Shown here in pieces: positions 8,215 through 16,637 of a stretch of 64,000 nucleotides of DNA. Position numbers and translations under genes: made by a program. Origin of the DNA: Tabrizicola sp. (GTDB lineage Bacteria; Pseudomonadota; Alphaproteobacteria; Rhodobacterales; Rhodobacteraceae); assembly GCF_022842145.1 (NCBI RefSeq), contig NZ_JALHQD010000004.1, forward strand, positions 62,001-126,000, in the 5' to 3' direction. Below the pieces are notes generated by a model. It was not told the origin of the DNA, did not search any database, and worked only from the letters and a program-made list of their open reading frames with translations. Position 1 is the first letter of the stretch; each line of letters begins with the position of its first letter.

Positions 8215-8266
8215 CCTAGGTATGTCGGTACCAAAAACCGATGCCTTACCACTTGGCGACGCCCCA
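8192..8266 (-). tRNA. tRNA-Gln (UUG anticodon)
   Basis: Reverse-strand cloverleaf of 75 bases. The acceptor TGGGGCG pairs with CGCCCCA, the discriminator is G73 and the CCA is encoded. The anticodon stem CGGT/ACCG encloses TTTTGGT, giving anticodon TTG. The T arm contains GGTTCGAATCC. Its 3' end served as the integration site for the island at 4776-8188, and the insertion restored a complete tRNA. Confidence 0.95.
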
Positions 8267-8378
8267 ACCGTGCCGGGGTGTTTAGCGAAGCGGGTGGGGG
8301 CGTGCAAGGGGCGAAAGGGGAAAAATTCGCCTTCCCGCCGCGGCTTGCCGGAATGGACGGGGCGGGCTAGGACGGGGC

Positions 8379-9545
8379 ATGACTTGGGACGTTCTCATCC
8401 TTGGGGCCGGGGCTGCCGGCATGATGGCCGCCGTCGAAGCCGGACGCCGGGGCCGCAAGGTTCTGGTCATCGACCACGCCAAGGCGCCGGGCGAAAAGAT
8501 CCGGATTTCGGGCGGCGGGCGGTGCAATTTCACCAACCTGAACATCGAGCCCGATCGCTTCCTGTCGCGAAACCCGCGCTTTGCGCTCTCGGCGCTGAAG
8601 CGGTTTACCCAGTGGGATTTCATCGCGCGCATGGATGCCGCGGGGATTGCCTGGCACGAGAAGACGCTGGGGCAGCTTTTCTGCGACGGGTCGGCGACGC
8701 AGGTGGTCGAGATGCTGCTCCGCGACATGCAGGCGGCCGGCGTCACGCTTTGGCTGGGCTGCGCCCCGGGCGAGATCCGGCAGACTGCCGCAGGGTTCGA
8801 GGTCGATACCGCGCGGGGTCTGCAGCGGGCTCGGGCCGTCGTGGTGGCGACCGGGGGCAAGTCGATCCCGAAGATGGGGGCCACGGGCTATGGCTACCAG
8901 ATTGCCGAGCGTTTCGGTCTGCCCCTCGTCGAGACGCGCCCCGCTTTGGTGCCGCTGACCTTCGCGGACCACGAACTGGCCTGGATGCGCGAGTTGGCCG
9001 GGGTTTCCTTGGCCGCGCGCGTCTCTTGCGGCCGCCAGGGCTTTGACGAGGCGGTGCTTTTCACGCATCGGGGGCTTTCGGGGCCGGCGGTGCTGCAGAT
9101 CTCGTCCTACTGGCGCGAGGGCGAGGCCCTCTCGGTGAACCTTCTGCCGGGGCGGGATGTCGCGGCCGAGTTGCGGGCGGCGCGGGGGAAGGCTGCGCTG
9201 CGGACAGTGCTGGGCCGCTGGCTGCCCGAACGGCTGGCGCGACACCTGGAGGACGCTGCCGGAGTGTCGGGAACGATGGCCGAGCTTCCCGGCGCGGTGC
9301 TTGACCGGGTGGCCGCAGGCATCGCGGACTGGCGGCTGGTGCCGGTCGGGTCCGAAGGCTACCGGACCGCCGAGGTCACGCTGGGGGGCGTCGACACGGC
9401 GGCGCTGGACGGGCGGACGATGGAAGCGAAGGGCGTGCCGGGGCTCTACTTCATCGGCGAGGTGGTGGACGTGACCGGCTGGCTGGGCGGCTACAATTTC
9501 CAGTGGGCCTGGTCTTCGGGCTGGGCTGCGGGTCAGGCGGTTTAA
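8379..9545 (+). CDS. NAD(P)/FAD-dependent oxidoreductase, HI0933/BaiN family
   Basis: 388 residues. The N-terminal Rossmann FAD motif is ILGAGAAGMMAAVEAGRRG followed by an acidic VLVID. The family-specific ISGGGRCNFTN follows (about 46-56). The middle contains ATGGKSIPKMGATGYGYQIA and the C-terminus has the second FAD contact, YFIGEVVDVTGWLGGYNFQWAW. The length and these motifs match HI0933-like flavoproteins, whose physiological substrate is mostly unknown; some homologues reduce bile-acid intermediates. The gene stands alone, divergent from the tRNA and convergent with kdsA. Confidence 0.9.
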   Translation: MTWDVLILGAGAAGMMAAVEAGRRGRKVLVIDHAKAPGEKIRISGGGRCNFTNLNIEPDRFLSRNPRFALSALKRFTQWDFIARMDAAGIAWHEKTLGQLFCDGSATQVVEMLLRDMQAAGVTLWLGCAPGEIRQTAAGFEVDTARGLQRARAVVVATGGKSIPKMGATGYGYQIAERFGLPLVETRPALVPLTFADHELAWMRELAGVSLAARVSCGRQGFDEAVLFTHRGLSGPAVLQISSYWREGEALSVNLLPGRDVAAELRAARGKAALRTVLGRWLPERLARHLEDAAGVSGTMAELPGAVLDRVAAGIADWRLVPVGSEGYRTAEVTLGGVDTAALDGRTMEAKGVPGLYFIGEVVDVTGWLGGYNFQWAWSSGWAAGQAV

Positions 9546-9551
9546 AGGGAC

Positions 9552-9570
9552 GGTGGGCGGATCGCCCACC
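9552..9570 (+). terminator. Short GC-rich hairpin after the flavoprotein gene
   Basis: GGTGGGCG-GAT-CGCCCACC begins six bases after the stop at 9545. There is no clear T-run, so it may be a 3'-end stabiliser or a repeat rather than a strict intrinsic terminator. Confidence 0.5.
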
Positions 9571-9777
9571 CTACGTCCGCCCTGCGCCCCGCGCGTCCAC
9601 GCTGGAAGAAGCGGTCAAGTGTAGGGAAATCAATGGCCCTTTCCGTAGTTGGTCCCATTTTCGGCTGGCCGTCGATTAGGCCCGCAGGCCCGACCACAAG
9701 CGCACCGAGGTCAGTTTCGGCACGACTGGCGCGGCGAAGGTAAGCGACAATGTGGCCGCAACGTCATGCGGGTCGTG

Positions 9778-10608
9778 TCAGACCCGCAGCGGATCGGCCT
9801 TGGCCAGGCGGTCGAAACCCATGAGGCTTTCCACCAGCGCCGCCATCCGGGAGAGAGGAATCATGTTCGGCCCGTCCGAGGGGGCGCGGTCCGGATCCTC
9901 GTGCGTCTCGATGAAGACACCGGCTATTCCCAACGACACGGCGGCGCGAGCCATCACGGGTGCAAATTCGCGCTGGCCGCCCGAGGAATCCCCCTGGCCG
10001 CCCGGCTGCTGCACCGAATGGGTGGCATCCATGATCACCGGGTAGCCGGTCTTGGCCATGATCGGCAGGCTGCGCATGTCGGTGACCAGGGCGTTGTAGC
10101 CGAAGCTGACACCGCGCTCGGTCAAGAGGATGCGGTCGTTGCCGGTCGAGGCGACCTTTGCCGCCACGTTCGCCATGTCCCAGGGGGCCAGGAACTGACC
10201 CTTCTTGACGTTCACCACGGCCCCGGTTTCACCCGCGGCGAGCAGCAGGTCGGTCTGGCGGCAAAGGAAGGCCGGGATCTGGATCACGTCGACGACCGTC
10301 GCCGCCTCACGCGCCTGACCTGCGTCGTGGACATCGGTCAGGACGGGCAGTCCCATGGCGCGGATCGCCGCCAGCACCTGAAGGCCAGCCTCCATCCCAA
10401 GGCCGCGCTTGCCCGACAGCGAGGTGCGGTTGGCCTTGTCGTAGCTGGCCTTGAAGACATATTGCGCGCCTGCGGCCGCACAGGCCTGCGCCATTTCGCC
10501 CGCGATCATCTGGGCGTGGTCCAGGCTTTCCAGCTGGCAGGGGCCGGCAATGACCAGAAGCGGCAGGTCATTGCCGACGGTCAACCCGCCGATCCTTACA
10601 TCCGTCAT
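9778..10608 (-). CDS. kdsA: 3-deoxy-8-phosphooctulonate synthase
   Basis: 276 residues, the normal KdsA length. It condenses arabinose 5-phosphate with phosphoenolpyruvate to make Kdo-8-phosphate in the cytosol. Diagnostic segments are LLVIAGPCQLESLDHA, YVFKASYDKANRTS, LPVLTDVHDAGQA and a C-terminal VMDATHSVQQPGGQ. It follows kpsE by nine bases on the same strand. Kdo is needed for lipopolysaccharide and for the lipid linker of ABC-exported capsules, so its place at the end of a capsule-export operon is logical. Confidence 0.95.
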   Translation of the reverse strand: MTDVRIGGLTVGNDLPLLVIAGPCQLESLDHAQMIAGEMAQACAAAGAQYVFKASYDKANRTSLSGKRGLGMEAGLQVLAAIRAMGLPVLTDVHDAGQAREAATVVDVIQIPAFLCRQTDLLLAAGETGAVVNVKKGQFLAPWDMANVAAKVASTGNDRILLTERGVSFGYNALVTDMRSLPIMAKTGYPVIMDATHSVQQPGGQGDSSGGQREFAPVMARAAVSLGIAGVFIETHEDPDRAPSDGPNMIPLSRMAALVESLMGFDRLAKADPLRV

Positions 10609-10617
10609 GCGTCTTTC

Positions 10618-12384
10618 CTACGACGAAACCTGTTCCCGCAGGATCGCGGCGGTCATCGAGACCATGAGGTAAATCCCCAGCATGATCAACAGCGTCACCA
10701 GCGTGTTCTCGAATGCGCGGGGGAAGGCGGGCTCGTCCGGCGGGATCGGGCTGACCGACAGCGACAGATAGCGGACCTGACGGTTGGCCTCGACGCGCGA
10801 GGTCTCCATCGACTGGAGCGCCTGGGCAAGCAGCATCTGCCGGGTCTGCAGGTCGGCCTGCGCGACAAGAAGCTGGCCCTGGATTTCCGCAAGACTGGTC
10901 GCACCCGCCGTGGTTTCGGTCATCCGGGCGCGCAGCTCGCCGACCTGGCCTTCCAGGGTTTCGATGCGCTGCTTGATCGGGGCCATCCGCGCCTGGTTCG
11001 GCTCGGCGTTGGATTCCATCTGCGCCAGCGCCAGGCGTTCCTGGGTAAGCTGGTTCTCAAGTCCCGAGATCTGGCCGACGATCAGGCCGACTTCGGTTTC
11101 CGAGGACAGGATCTTGAACTTCTCCTGCAGCTCGATCAGCCGTTTCTGCGACTCGGTCAGCGCGGTCTGCGCGGAATCGTAGCCCGCCTGCGCGTCACGC
11201 ATCTGGTCACCCCGAAGCCGCTGCGTCAGGTGGTCGACCTGTTCCTCGGCATAGCCGATCAGCTGCCGCGACCAGTCCGCGGCGACCTGGGGATCGGCCG
11301 CGATCACGTCCATGCGGATCACGCCCTCGGTGGTGTCGAACGAGATCTTCAGGAACTTCCTGTAAACCTTGTAGGCGGCTTCCATGCCGGCATCTGCGGC
11401 CAGCCTTTGCAACTGGTCGATCTCGCTGCTTTGAAAATGGGTCCGGAAGCCCAGGTCCTCGTCCAGCCGGCCCATCGCCTCGCGCGATTGCAGGTAGCCC
11501 TGCACCGCGATCGAATCCTGCGAGGTGGCGAATGCGGTGCCGGAAAACAGCCCGCCCAACGATCCGCCACCGCCACTGGGGCCAGCCTGCTGGATGACGA
11601 ATTCGGACCGCACCGAATACATCGGCGTCGCCATCATGTAGAAGTACCAGCCCGCAAGGATCGTCGGCAGAAGGACGAAGGCGAACAGCCGCGCGCCCAG
11701 AAGCGCCAGGCGGCGACGGCGGCGGCGGGCGATGTCCTGCTGCATGCGCAGGATTTCCGCCGCCTGGTTGACCTCGGCGCGCTGCTCGGTCGAGGGGACC
11801 GCGATCGGCTTTGCCTTCTTTGGCAGTTGCACGACGTCGCCGGGCAGGCGGGCGATTTCGGTCCCGGTCCCGGTGACGGGCTGCGCGGGTTCCTGGGTGG
11901 TGCGCGCTTGCGCGTCCGCCGAGGGGGTGACCACGCGCAGGATCGAGGCGCGCGAAAACGGATCGACGCCGGATTCGCGCAGAAGACGGACCGCGTCGGC
12001 TTCGGATTTGGGGGCAAGCTGGCTGCGCTGTGCGATCAGGAGGGCGCGGCGCAACTGGCGTTCCGTCAGTCCCTCGGTCAGGATCGCGGCATTGACGCGG
12101 GCAATCTCGTCGGGAGTGACGGCGCGGGGGGGCGGCTCGGCGGTGGCGTCAGGCTCGCGGGGCGAGGGTTCGGGGGTCGCGGGGTCCAGGGTCGCGGGGT
12201 CGGGGATTTGGGCCGGATCGGGACCGCGACTGGCTGCCTGATCCTCGGGGCGGCGAAAGTCCATATTGCCAAAGCCGTCGTCCTGGGTGTCGAAAAGCTG
12301 ACCGCCCTCGCCTCCATCGGGTGCGACGGTCGACCGGTCCACCGGGCGGGTGTTGTAGCGCGGAACCTTAGGCGTCGTAGTCAT
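10618..12384 (-). CDS. kpsE: Capsule polysaccharide export inner-membrane protein, KpsE/CtrB type
   Basis: 588 residues from ATG 12384, which overlaps the end of kpsT by 17 bases. The open frame extends further upstream inside kpsT, but that part is shadow. One membrane helix near 226-249 (LALLGARLFAFVLLPTILAG) is followed by MYSVRSEFVIQQAG, the usual start of the periplasmic domain. A coiled coil then runs to a second helix near the C-terminus (about 562-582). This is the polysaccharide co-polymerase fold of KpsE/Wzz proteins. Oddly, it carries about 225 cytosolic residues rich in Pro/Asp before the first helix, whereas typical KpsE is near 380 residues in total. It acts with KpsT in capsule export. 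Confidence 0.85.
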   Translation of the reverse strand: MTTTPKVPRYNTRPVDRSTVAPDGGEGGQLFDTQDDGFGNMDFRRPEDQAASRGPDPAQIPDPATLDPATPEPSPREPDATAEPPPRAVTPDEIARVNAAILTEGLTERQLRRALLIAQRSQLAPKSEADAVRLLRESGVDPFSRASILRVVTPSADAQARTTQEPAQPVTGTGTEIARLPGDVVQLPKKAKPIAVPSTEQRAEVNQAAEILRMQQDIARRRRRRLALLGARLFAFVLLPTILAGWYFYMMATPMYSVRSEFVIQQAGPSGGGGSLGGLFSGTAFATSQDSIAVQGYLQSREAMGRLDEDLGFRTHFQSSEIDQLQRLAADAGMEAAYKVYRKFLKISFDTTEGVIRMDVIAADPQVAADWSRQLIGYAEEQVDHLTQRLRGDQMRDAQAGYDSAQTALTESQKRLIELQEKFKILSSETEVGLIVGQISGLENQLTQERLALAQMESNAEPNQARMAPIKQRIETLEGQVGELRARMTETTAGATSLAEIQGQLLVAQADLQTRQMLLAQALQSMETSRVEANRQVRYLSLSVSPIPPDEPAFPRAFENTLVTLLIMLGIYLMVSMTAAILREQVSS

Positions 12385-13024
12385 AGAGGCGTTTCGCTTC
12401 TTCCAGGGTCTCGAACTGATAGAGCTTTCCGTTCCGAAGCACGGCGGCCGTGCGGCAGAACTTCTCAAGCGTCTTCGGCGAGTGCGAGACAATGACAACG
12501 GTCGAACTCTTCAGCCGTTCTTTCAGGATGTTGCCCGCCTTGCGGTTGAACTCGACATCGGCGGTTGCGGGCATGCCTTCGTCGATCAGGTATATGTCGA
12601 ACTCGATCGACAGGAGAAGGGCGAACGAGAAGCGGCTTCGCATCCCCGAGGAATAGGTGGCAAGCGGCATCTCGAAATACTCGCCAAGCCCGCAGACCCA
12701 GCGGCAGAAGCTTTCGACGTAGTCGGGATCAAGGCCGTAAAGCCGGGCGATGTAGCGGCAGTTTTCCTTGGCCGAGTGCTTGTTGTTCACCCCGCCCATG
12801 AAGCCCAGCGGGAAAGACACGCGCGAGGTCTTGCGGATCGTGCCTTCGTCCGGTTTTTCCAGACCCGCCATCATGTTGATGATCGTCGTCTTGCCGGTGC
12901 CGTTGCCCGCAAGAATGCCAAGCGAGTTGCCCGGTTCCACCCGAAATGATGCGCGGTCAAGGATCACCTTGCGCTGCGTTCCAGTCCAGAAGGATTTCGA
13001 CACGTCCCGGAACTCGATCATCAT
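12368..13024 (-). CDS. kpsT: Capsule polysaccharide ABC transporter ATP-binding protein
   Basis: 218 residues. Walker A is GNGTGKTT (40-47), the signature loop reads YSSGMRSR (124-131), as is usual for KpsT rather than LSGGQ, and Walker B is IYLIDEG (144-150). It energises export of capsular polysaccharide across the inner membrane. It starts the run kpsT-kpsE-kdsA on the reverse strand, with overlapping kpsE. The expected permease KpsM is absent here; the gene upstream is nhaA. Confidence 0.9.
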   Translation of the reverse strand: MMIEFRDVSKSFWTGTQRKVILDRASFRVEPGNSLGILAGNGTGKTTIINMMAGLEKPDEGTIRKTSRVSFPLGFMGGVNNKHSAKENCRYIARLYGLDPDYVESFCRWVCGLGEYFEMPLATYSSGMRSRFSFALLLSIEFDIYLIDEGMPATADVEFNRKAGNILKERLKSSTVVIVSHSPKTLEKFCRTAAVLRNGKLYQFETLEEAKRLYDYDA

Positions 13025-13136
13025 TGCCTCGGCGCCCGTGCGTCGGGCGTCTCACTCTTGCTACGTCCATATCGTTAACATTGGGTTTGTGGCCTTTAAA
13101 GGGCCGAGGTTGATGCGGGGCGTGCCCTTGACGGCG

Positions 13137-14354
13137 TCAGACCGTCGCCTGTCGCGGGCGGGCCACAAGCATCGCGGCGGGTCCGGCCAGAAGGCTGATG
13201 GCCAGGCCCAGCCGTGCGGCCTCCTGCATCGCGCCGCCGGGAAGGGCCGTGGCCAGGGTAAGGGCCGGAACGGTGAAGCCCATGCCCATGATCAGGCTGA
13301 TCCGCAGGATGTCGCGCAGGGTGATGCCGGGCGGCAGGCGCAGGCCCAGGACGGCGGCAAGGCCAAGACCGAGCAGGATCATTCCCAGCGGCCGACCCAG
13401 CCAGAGCGCGGCCAGAGTGGTCAGCGTGGTGGGGGCGAAGGCCGAAAGGTCGATGCCGCCCCGCGTCAGGCCGAAGAGGAACAGAACCCCGGTCAGCGGC
13501 CAGGCCAGCGCATGGGTCAGCCGGTTCAGGGGGTCGTGCAGAAGCTCCTCGGCTTCGGCGAACAGGCCGAAACTGCGGTCGGCATGGGCGATGGCGGGGA
13601 TCACCGGCAAAAGCCCCAGGACTGGCGGCAATCCCGAAGCGGCGACCCCGATCCAGGACAGAAGCCCGGCAATGACATAGGGGAGCAGCCGCTGGCCGGC
13701 GCGGCGCTGGGTTTCGGGTGCGGCCCGGTCCGGCGTGCGACCGAACAGCGCCCAGGTCGCCAGGCAGACGCCCAACGGCAGAAGCAGCCACGCAAGGCGC
13801 AACGAAAAGGTGGGTTGGGTCAGCCCTGCGATCAGAAGGGCAAGGATGTCGGTGGCGATGGCCAGAAGGAGCAGCAAGTGCAGTGCGGGATGCCGCGGCC
13901 CGAAGACACTGCGCCCGACCAGAAAGCAGAGAAGCACGTCCGTCCCGAGCGGTACCTGCCAGCCGTTGGCGAAAGCCGCTTCCTCGGCCGTCTCGATCAG
14001 GCTGCCGACCCCGATCCATACCAGGGCCGCACCGAGCAGGCCGCCCAGCGTCAGGCCTGCAGGCAGCAGCGCCTCGCGTCCCTTCAGCGACCCGTGTTCC
14101 AGGGTCAGGGCCTCCCACAACTCCTTGGCGATGAAGAAGAGAAACAGCGACATGGCCCCGTCCGCCACCAGGTTCAGCGGGGTGAGGCTGAACGGCAGGG
14201 GCGCGATCCAGGAGGCCAGCGACAGGTCCAGAAGCCGCCATTCGATTGCGTCGTAATAGCTGGCCGGCGAAAGGTTGACCCAGAGCGTCGCCAGCGCAGC
14301 ACCGCCGAGCAGGGCCTTGGCGAAACGGGGCACGAAGGAGGAAACGCGGTACAT
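13137..14354 (-). CDS. nhaA: NhaA-family Na+/H+ antiporter, divergent at key residues
   Basis: 405 residues from ATG 14354; the longer frame adds 36 residues of poor quality. Multiple membrane helices are evident. NhaA features include LVADGAMSLFLFFIAKEL, PLGTDVLLCF (equivalent of the D133 helix), GRPLGM and a C-terminal GMGFTVPALTL. Where E. coli NhaA has the Asp163-Asp164 pair (AIIDDLGA), this protein reads AIATDILA with a single Asp. Lys300 of GKPLG is replaced by Arg (about 321). It probably still exchanges Na+ or Li+ for protons at the inner membrane, but stoichiometry or pH response may differ. Confidence 0.85.
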   Translation of the reverse strand: MYRVSSFVPRFAKALLGGAALATLWVNLSPASYYDAIEWRLLDLSLASWIAPLPFSLTPLNLVADGAMSLFLFFIAKELWEALTLEHGSLKGREALLPAGLTLGGLLGAALVWIGVGSLIETAEEAAFANGWQVPLGTDVLLCFLVGRSVFGPRHPALHLLLLLAIATDILALLIAGLTQPTFSLRLAWLLLPLGVCLATWALFGRTPDRAAPETQRRAGQRLLPYVIAGLLSWIGVAASGLPPVLGLLPVIPAIAHADRSFGLFAEAEELLHDPLNRLTHALAWPLTGVLFLFGLTRGGIDLSAFAPTTLTTLAALWLGRPLGMILLGLGLAAVLGLRLPPGITLRDILRISLIMGMGFTVPALTLATALPGGAMQEAARLGLAISLLAGPAAMLVARPRQATV

Positions 14355-14437
14355 CGGCGCACTCGACAGGGGCTCAGGCCATTTGACCCGGAATCCGGCG
14401 CGCCGCAATGGGCCTGAACCTGAAAAGGGGAGCCGTC

Positions 14438-14460
14438 GCGGGGGGCATCGCCCCCCCCGC
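14438..14460. other. G/C-rich hairpin in the nhaA / glycosylase divergent gap
   Basis: GCGGGGGG-CATCG-CCCCCCCCGC can fold into a strong stem. It lies in a divergent promoter region, so termination of a known gene is not an obvious role. Confidence 0.4.
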
Positions 14461-14515
14461 AACGGCGCTGCCGCGGACCAGGGACCGGTCGTGGTGCTGA
14501 TCGCCGGCTGGAGGA

Positions 14516-14533
14516 GCCTCTGGCGGGGATATT
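14516..14533 (+). repeat. Intergenic motif GCCTCTGGCGGGGATATT, copy 1
   Basis: Differs at one base from 15979-15996. It lies about 75 bases upstream of the glycosylase gene. Confidence 0.5.
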
Positions 14534-14607
14534 ACCGCCGGGAAGATTTCCGCCAGCCCGACCGGCCGGGGTTGCCGCGCGCCCGGTGAGGCATCAGTCT
14601 GCCGGGC

Positions 14608-15192
14608 ATGGGGTTGACCGAGGACATCCGCGCCTGCCGCCTGTGCGCCGACCGGTTCGCCGCCACCGCGACCGGCCACGCGCCGCGGCCGGTGGCCTGG
14701 TTCCGCCCTGGCGCCCGGCTTCTGGTGGCGGGACAGGCCCCCGGACTGCGCGTGCACGAGAGCGGGCGGCCCTTCACCGACCGCTCCGGCGACCGGCTGC
14801 GCGACTGGATGGGGGTGACCGGGGCCGAGTTCTACGACCTTGACCGCGTGGCGGTTGTACCGATGGGGTTCTGCTTTCCGGGCTATGATGCAAAGGGTTC
14901 CGACCTTCCTCCGCCACCGATCTGTGCGGCGACCTGGCGCGCGCGGGTGCTGGAGAGCCTTGCCCCGGTTGACCTGACGCTCCTTGTCGGTGGCGCGGCG
15001 ATCCGCTGGCATCTGGGGCTGCGCGACGTGACCCGGGCCGTGGCCGATTGGCGCGGCCCCGCTGCGCATGGCGTCTTTCCCTTGCCGCATCCCTCATGGC
15101 GGAATACGGGGTGGCTGAAACGCCATCCCTGGTTCGAGGCCGAACTTCTTCCCGCCTTGCGCGCCCGGGTGCGGGAGGTTCTGGATGTCTGA
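14608..15192 (+). CDS. Uracil-DNA glycosylase family protein
   Basis: 194 residues. Motif 1 is LLVAGQAPGLRVHESGRPF (about 39-57) and the C-terminal motif is LPHPSWRNTGW, the GxAPG...HPS layout of family 4/5-like glycosylases. Four cysteines (C10, C13, C89, C106) could hold a 4Fe-4S cluster as in those enzymes. It would remove uracil, or a related damaged base, from DNA, or it may be an orphan relative without proven activity. It overlaps the following gene by eight bases. Confidence 0.8.
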   Translation: MGLTEDIRACRLCADRFAATATGHAPRPVAWFRPGARLLVAGQAPGLRVHESGRPFTDRSGDRLRDWMGVTGAEFYDLDRVAVVPMGFCFPGYDAKGSDLPPPPICAATWRARVLESLAPVDLTLLVGGAAIRWHLGLRDVTRAVADWRGPAAHGVFPLPHPSWRNTGWLKRHPWFEAELLPALRARVREVLDV

Positions 15193-15979
15193 AATCATCT
15201 CTCTGCTGGATGCAGCCCACGCCGCCGTCTCGGCCGACCCCGAGAACGAGGCGCTCCGCCTGCGCTTCTTCGAACGGCTGGCCGATGGCGAACTCGTCCT
15301 GCTTCTGGAACGCGAGGCGGTGGGCGAAAGCCTGGAGCCGCGCATCTTCGACCTCGAAGACGGCCCCGTGGTCCTGGTCTTCGACCGCGAGGAACGGCTG
15401 GCAAGCTTCAGCGGCGGGATCGCGCCCTATGCCGCCCTGCCGGGCCGGGTCATCGCGGGGCTGTTGAAAGGGCAGGGGATCGGCATGGGGGTGAACCTGG
15501 GGGTGGCCCCCTCCTCGATGCTGCTGCCGCCCGAAGCGATGGACTGGCTGGCCGTGACCTTGGAAGAGGCGCCCGAGGAGGTGGAGGCGAAACCGGAAGA
15601 GTTCGTCCCGCCGACCGTGCCGGCGGCGGTGATCGCCGCGCTGGACGGCAAACTGGCCCGTGCCGGGGGGCTTGCTTCGGCGGCGGTGCTGGCGGGCGTG
15701 GTCTATGCGGGCGGACGGCGCGGGCATCTTCTGGCGCTTCTGGATGCGGCGGACGGGGCCGAGGCCCCGCTCGCCCGCGCGATGAACGAGGCGCTGGTCT
15801 TCTCGGGCATCGAGGCGGGCGAGCTGGACGTGGTATTTCTGCGCGCAGGGGATGCGGCGGCCAGGGCGATGGCGAAGGTCGGGCTTCGGTTCGACCTGCC
15901 CGCGCCCGAGACACCTGCATCTCCCGCTGCCCCGGCGGCGCCCGGGATGGACCCGTCACGCCCGCCCAAGCTTCGGTGA
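15185..15979 (+). CDS. SseB-family protein
   Basis: 264 residues from ATG 15185 with GGAGG six bases upstream, inside the end of the glycosylase gene. The N-terminal half (about 1-130) resembles the SseB domain: RLRFFERLADGELVLLLE, VVLVFDREERLASF and APYAALPGRVIAGLLKGQG. The C-terminal part (about 145-250) is Ala/Leu-rich and of unknown role. SseB relatives occur in secretion regulation and in uncharacterised proteins; no secretion genes are nearby. The Pro/Ala-rich tail is probably flexible. Confidence 0.7.
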   Translation: MSEIISLLDAAHAAVSADPENEALRLRFFERLADGELVLLLEREAVGESLEPRIFDLEDGPVVLVFDREERLASFSGGIAPYAALPGRVIAGLLKGQGIGMGVNLGVAPSSMLLPPEAMDWLAVTLEEAPEEVEAKPEEFVPPTVPAAVIAALDGKLARAGGLASAAVLAGVVYAGGRRGHLLALLDAADGAEAPLARAMNEALVFSGIEAGELDVVFLRAGDAAARAMAKVGLRFDLPAPETPASPAAPAAPGMDPSRPPKLR

Positions 15980-15996
15980 AGCCTCCGGCGGGGATA
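15979..15996 (+). repeat. Intergenic motif GCCTCCGGCGGGGATATT, copy 2
   Basis: Begins at the last base of the SseB-like stop codon and matches 14516-14533 at 17 of 18 positions. The following TGGACAAAGATGAAAG is not shared with copy 1. Confidence 0.5.
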
Positions 15997-16134
15997 TTTG
16001 GACAAAGATGAAAGACATCCGTTTGGGGTATCTGGATACCTTAATTGTAAGCTTTTGATTTTGCTATAGTAAATCTTGGTTCTGATGCTTGACGCGCAGC
16101 GGGGCTTCGGCGATAAGCCCGCATCCGAGTTTCC

Positions 16135-16152
16135 GGGGGCGCTTCTGCCCCC
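16135..16152 (+). promoter_or_regulatory. Leader hairpin before rplM
   Basis: GGGGGC-GCTTCT-GCCCCC is followed by a pyrimidine-rich stretch and lies 19 bases before the rplM ATG. A second possible stem (GGGCTTCGGCGATAAGCCC) is just upstream. rplM transcripts are autoregulated in some bacteria, so this may be a control element; a simple stabilising hairpin is equally possible. Confidence 0.35.
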
Positions 16153-16170
16153 TTCTTCTTTGGGAAAACC

Positions 16171-16635
16171 ATGAAAACCTTCACCGCTACTCCGGCGGAC
16201 ATCGAGAAGAAGTGGATCCTGATCGACGCCGAGGGCGTTGTTCTGGGCCGCCTTGCCACGATCGTCGCCTCCATCCTGCGCGGCAAGAACAAGCCGACCT
16301 TCACCCCCCACATGGACATGGGTGACAACGTCATCATCATCAACGCCGACAAGATCCAGATGACGGGCAACAAGCGCAACGACAAGATCTACTACTGGCA
16401 CACCGGCCACCCGGGCGGCATCAAGCAGCGCACCGCGCGGCAGGTGCTGGAAGGCAACCACCCCGAGCGTGTGGTGGAAAAGGCCGTCGAGCGCATGATC
16501 ACCCGCAACCGCCTGGGCCGTCAGCAAATGACGAACCTGCGCGTCTATGCCGGGGCCGCCCATCCGCATGAAGCACAGCAGCCCACCGTTCTGGACGTCA
16601 AGGTCCTGAACCCGAAGAACACCCGGAGCGCGTGA
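16171..16635 (+). CDS. rplM: 50S ribosomal protein L13
   Basis: 154 residues, slightly longer than the E. coli protein (142). It carries the L13 core: [48 protein letters not shown] and [15 protein letters not shown]. It is an early assembly protein of the large subunit. It is the first gene of the rplM-rpsI pair; the rpsI start lies two bases after its stop. Confidence 0.98.
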   Translation: MKTFTATPADIEKKWILIDAEGVVLGRLATIVASILRGKNKPTFTPHMDMGDNVIIINADKIQMTGNKRNDKIYYWHTGHPGGIKQRTARQVLEGNHPERVVEKAVERMITRNRLGRQQMTNLRVYAGAAHPHEAQQPTVLDVKVLNPKNTRSA

Positions 16636-16637
16636 TC

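Noticed and set aside
8110-8370. Short plus-strand ORF across tRNA-Gln
   Set aside because: It reads through the tRNA antisense and has no ribosome site or protein-like composition.
9649-12495. A 948-codon open frame on the plus strand
   Set aside because: It lies antisense to kdsA and kpsE, is extremely rich in Arg/Gly/His and resembles no family. High GC third positions create such frames.
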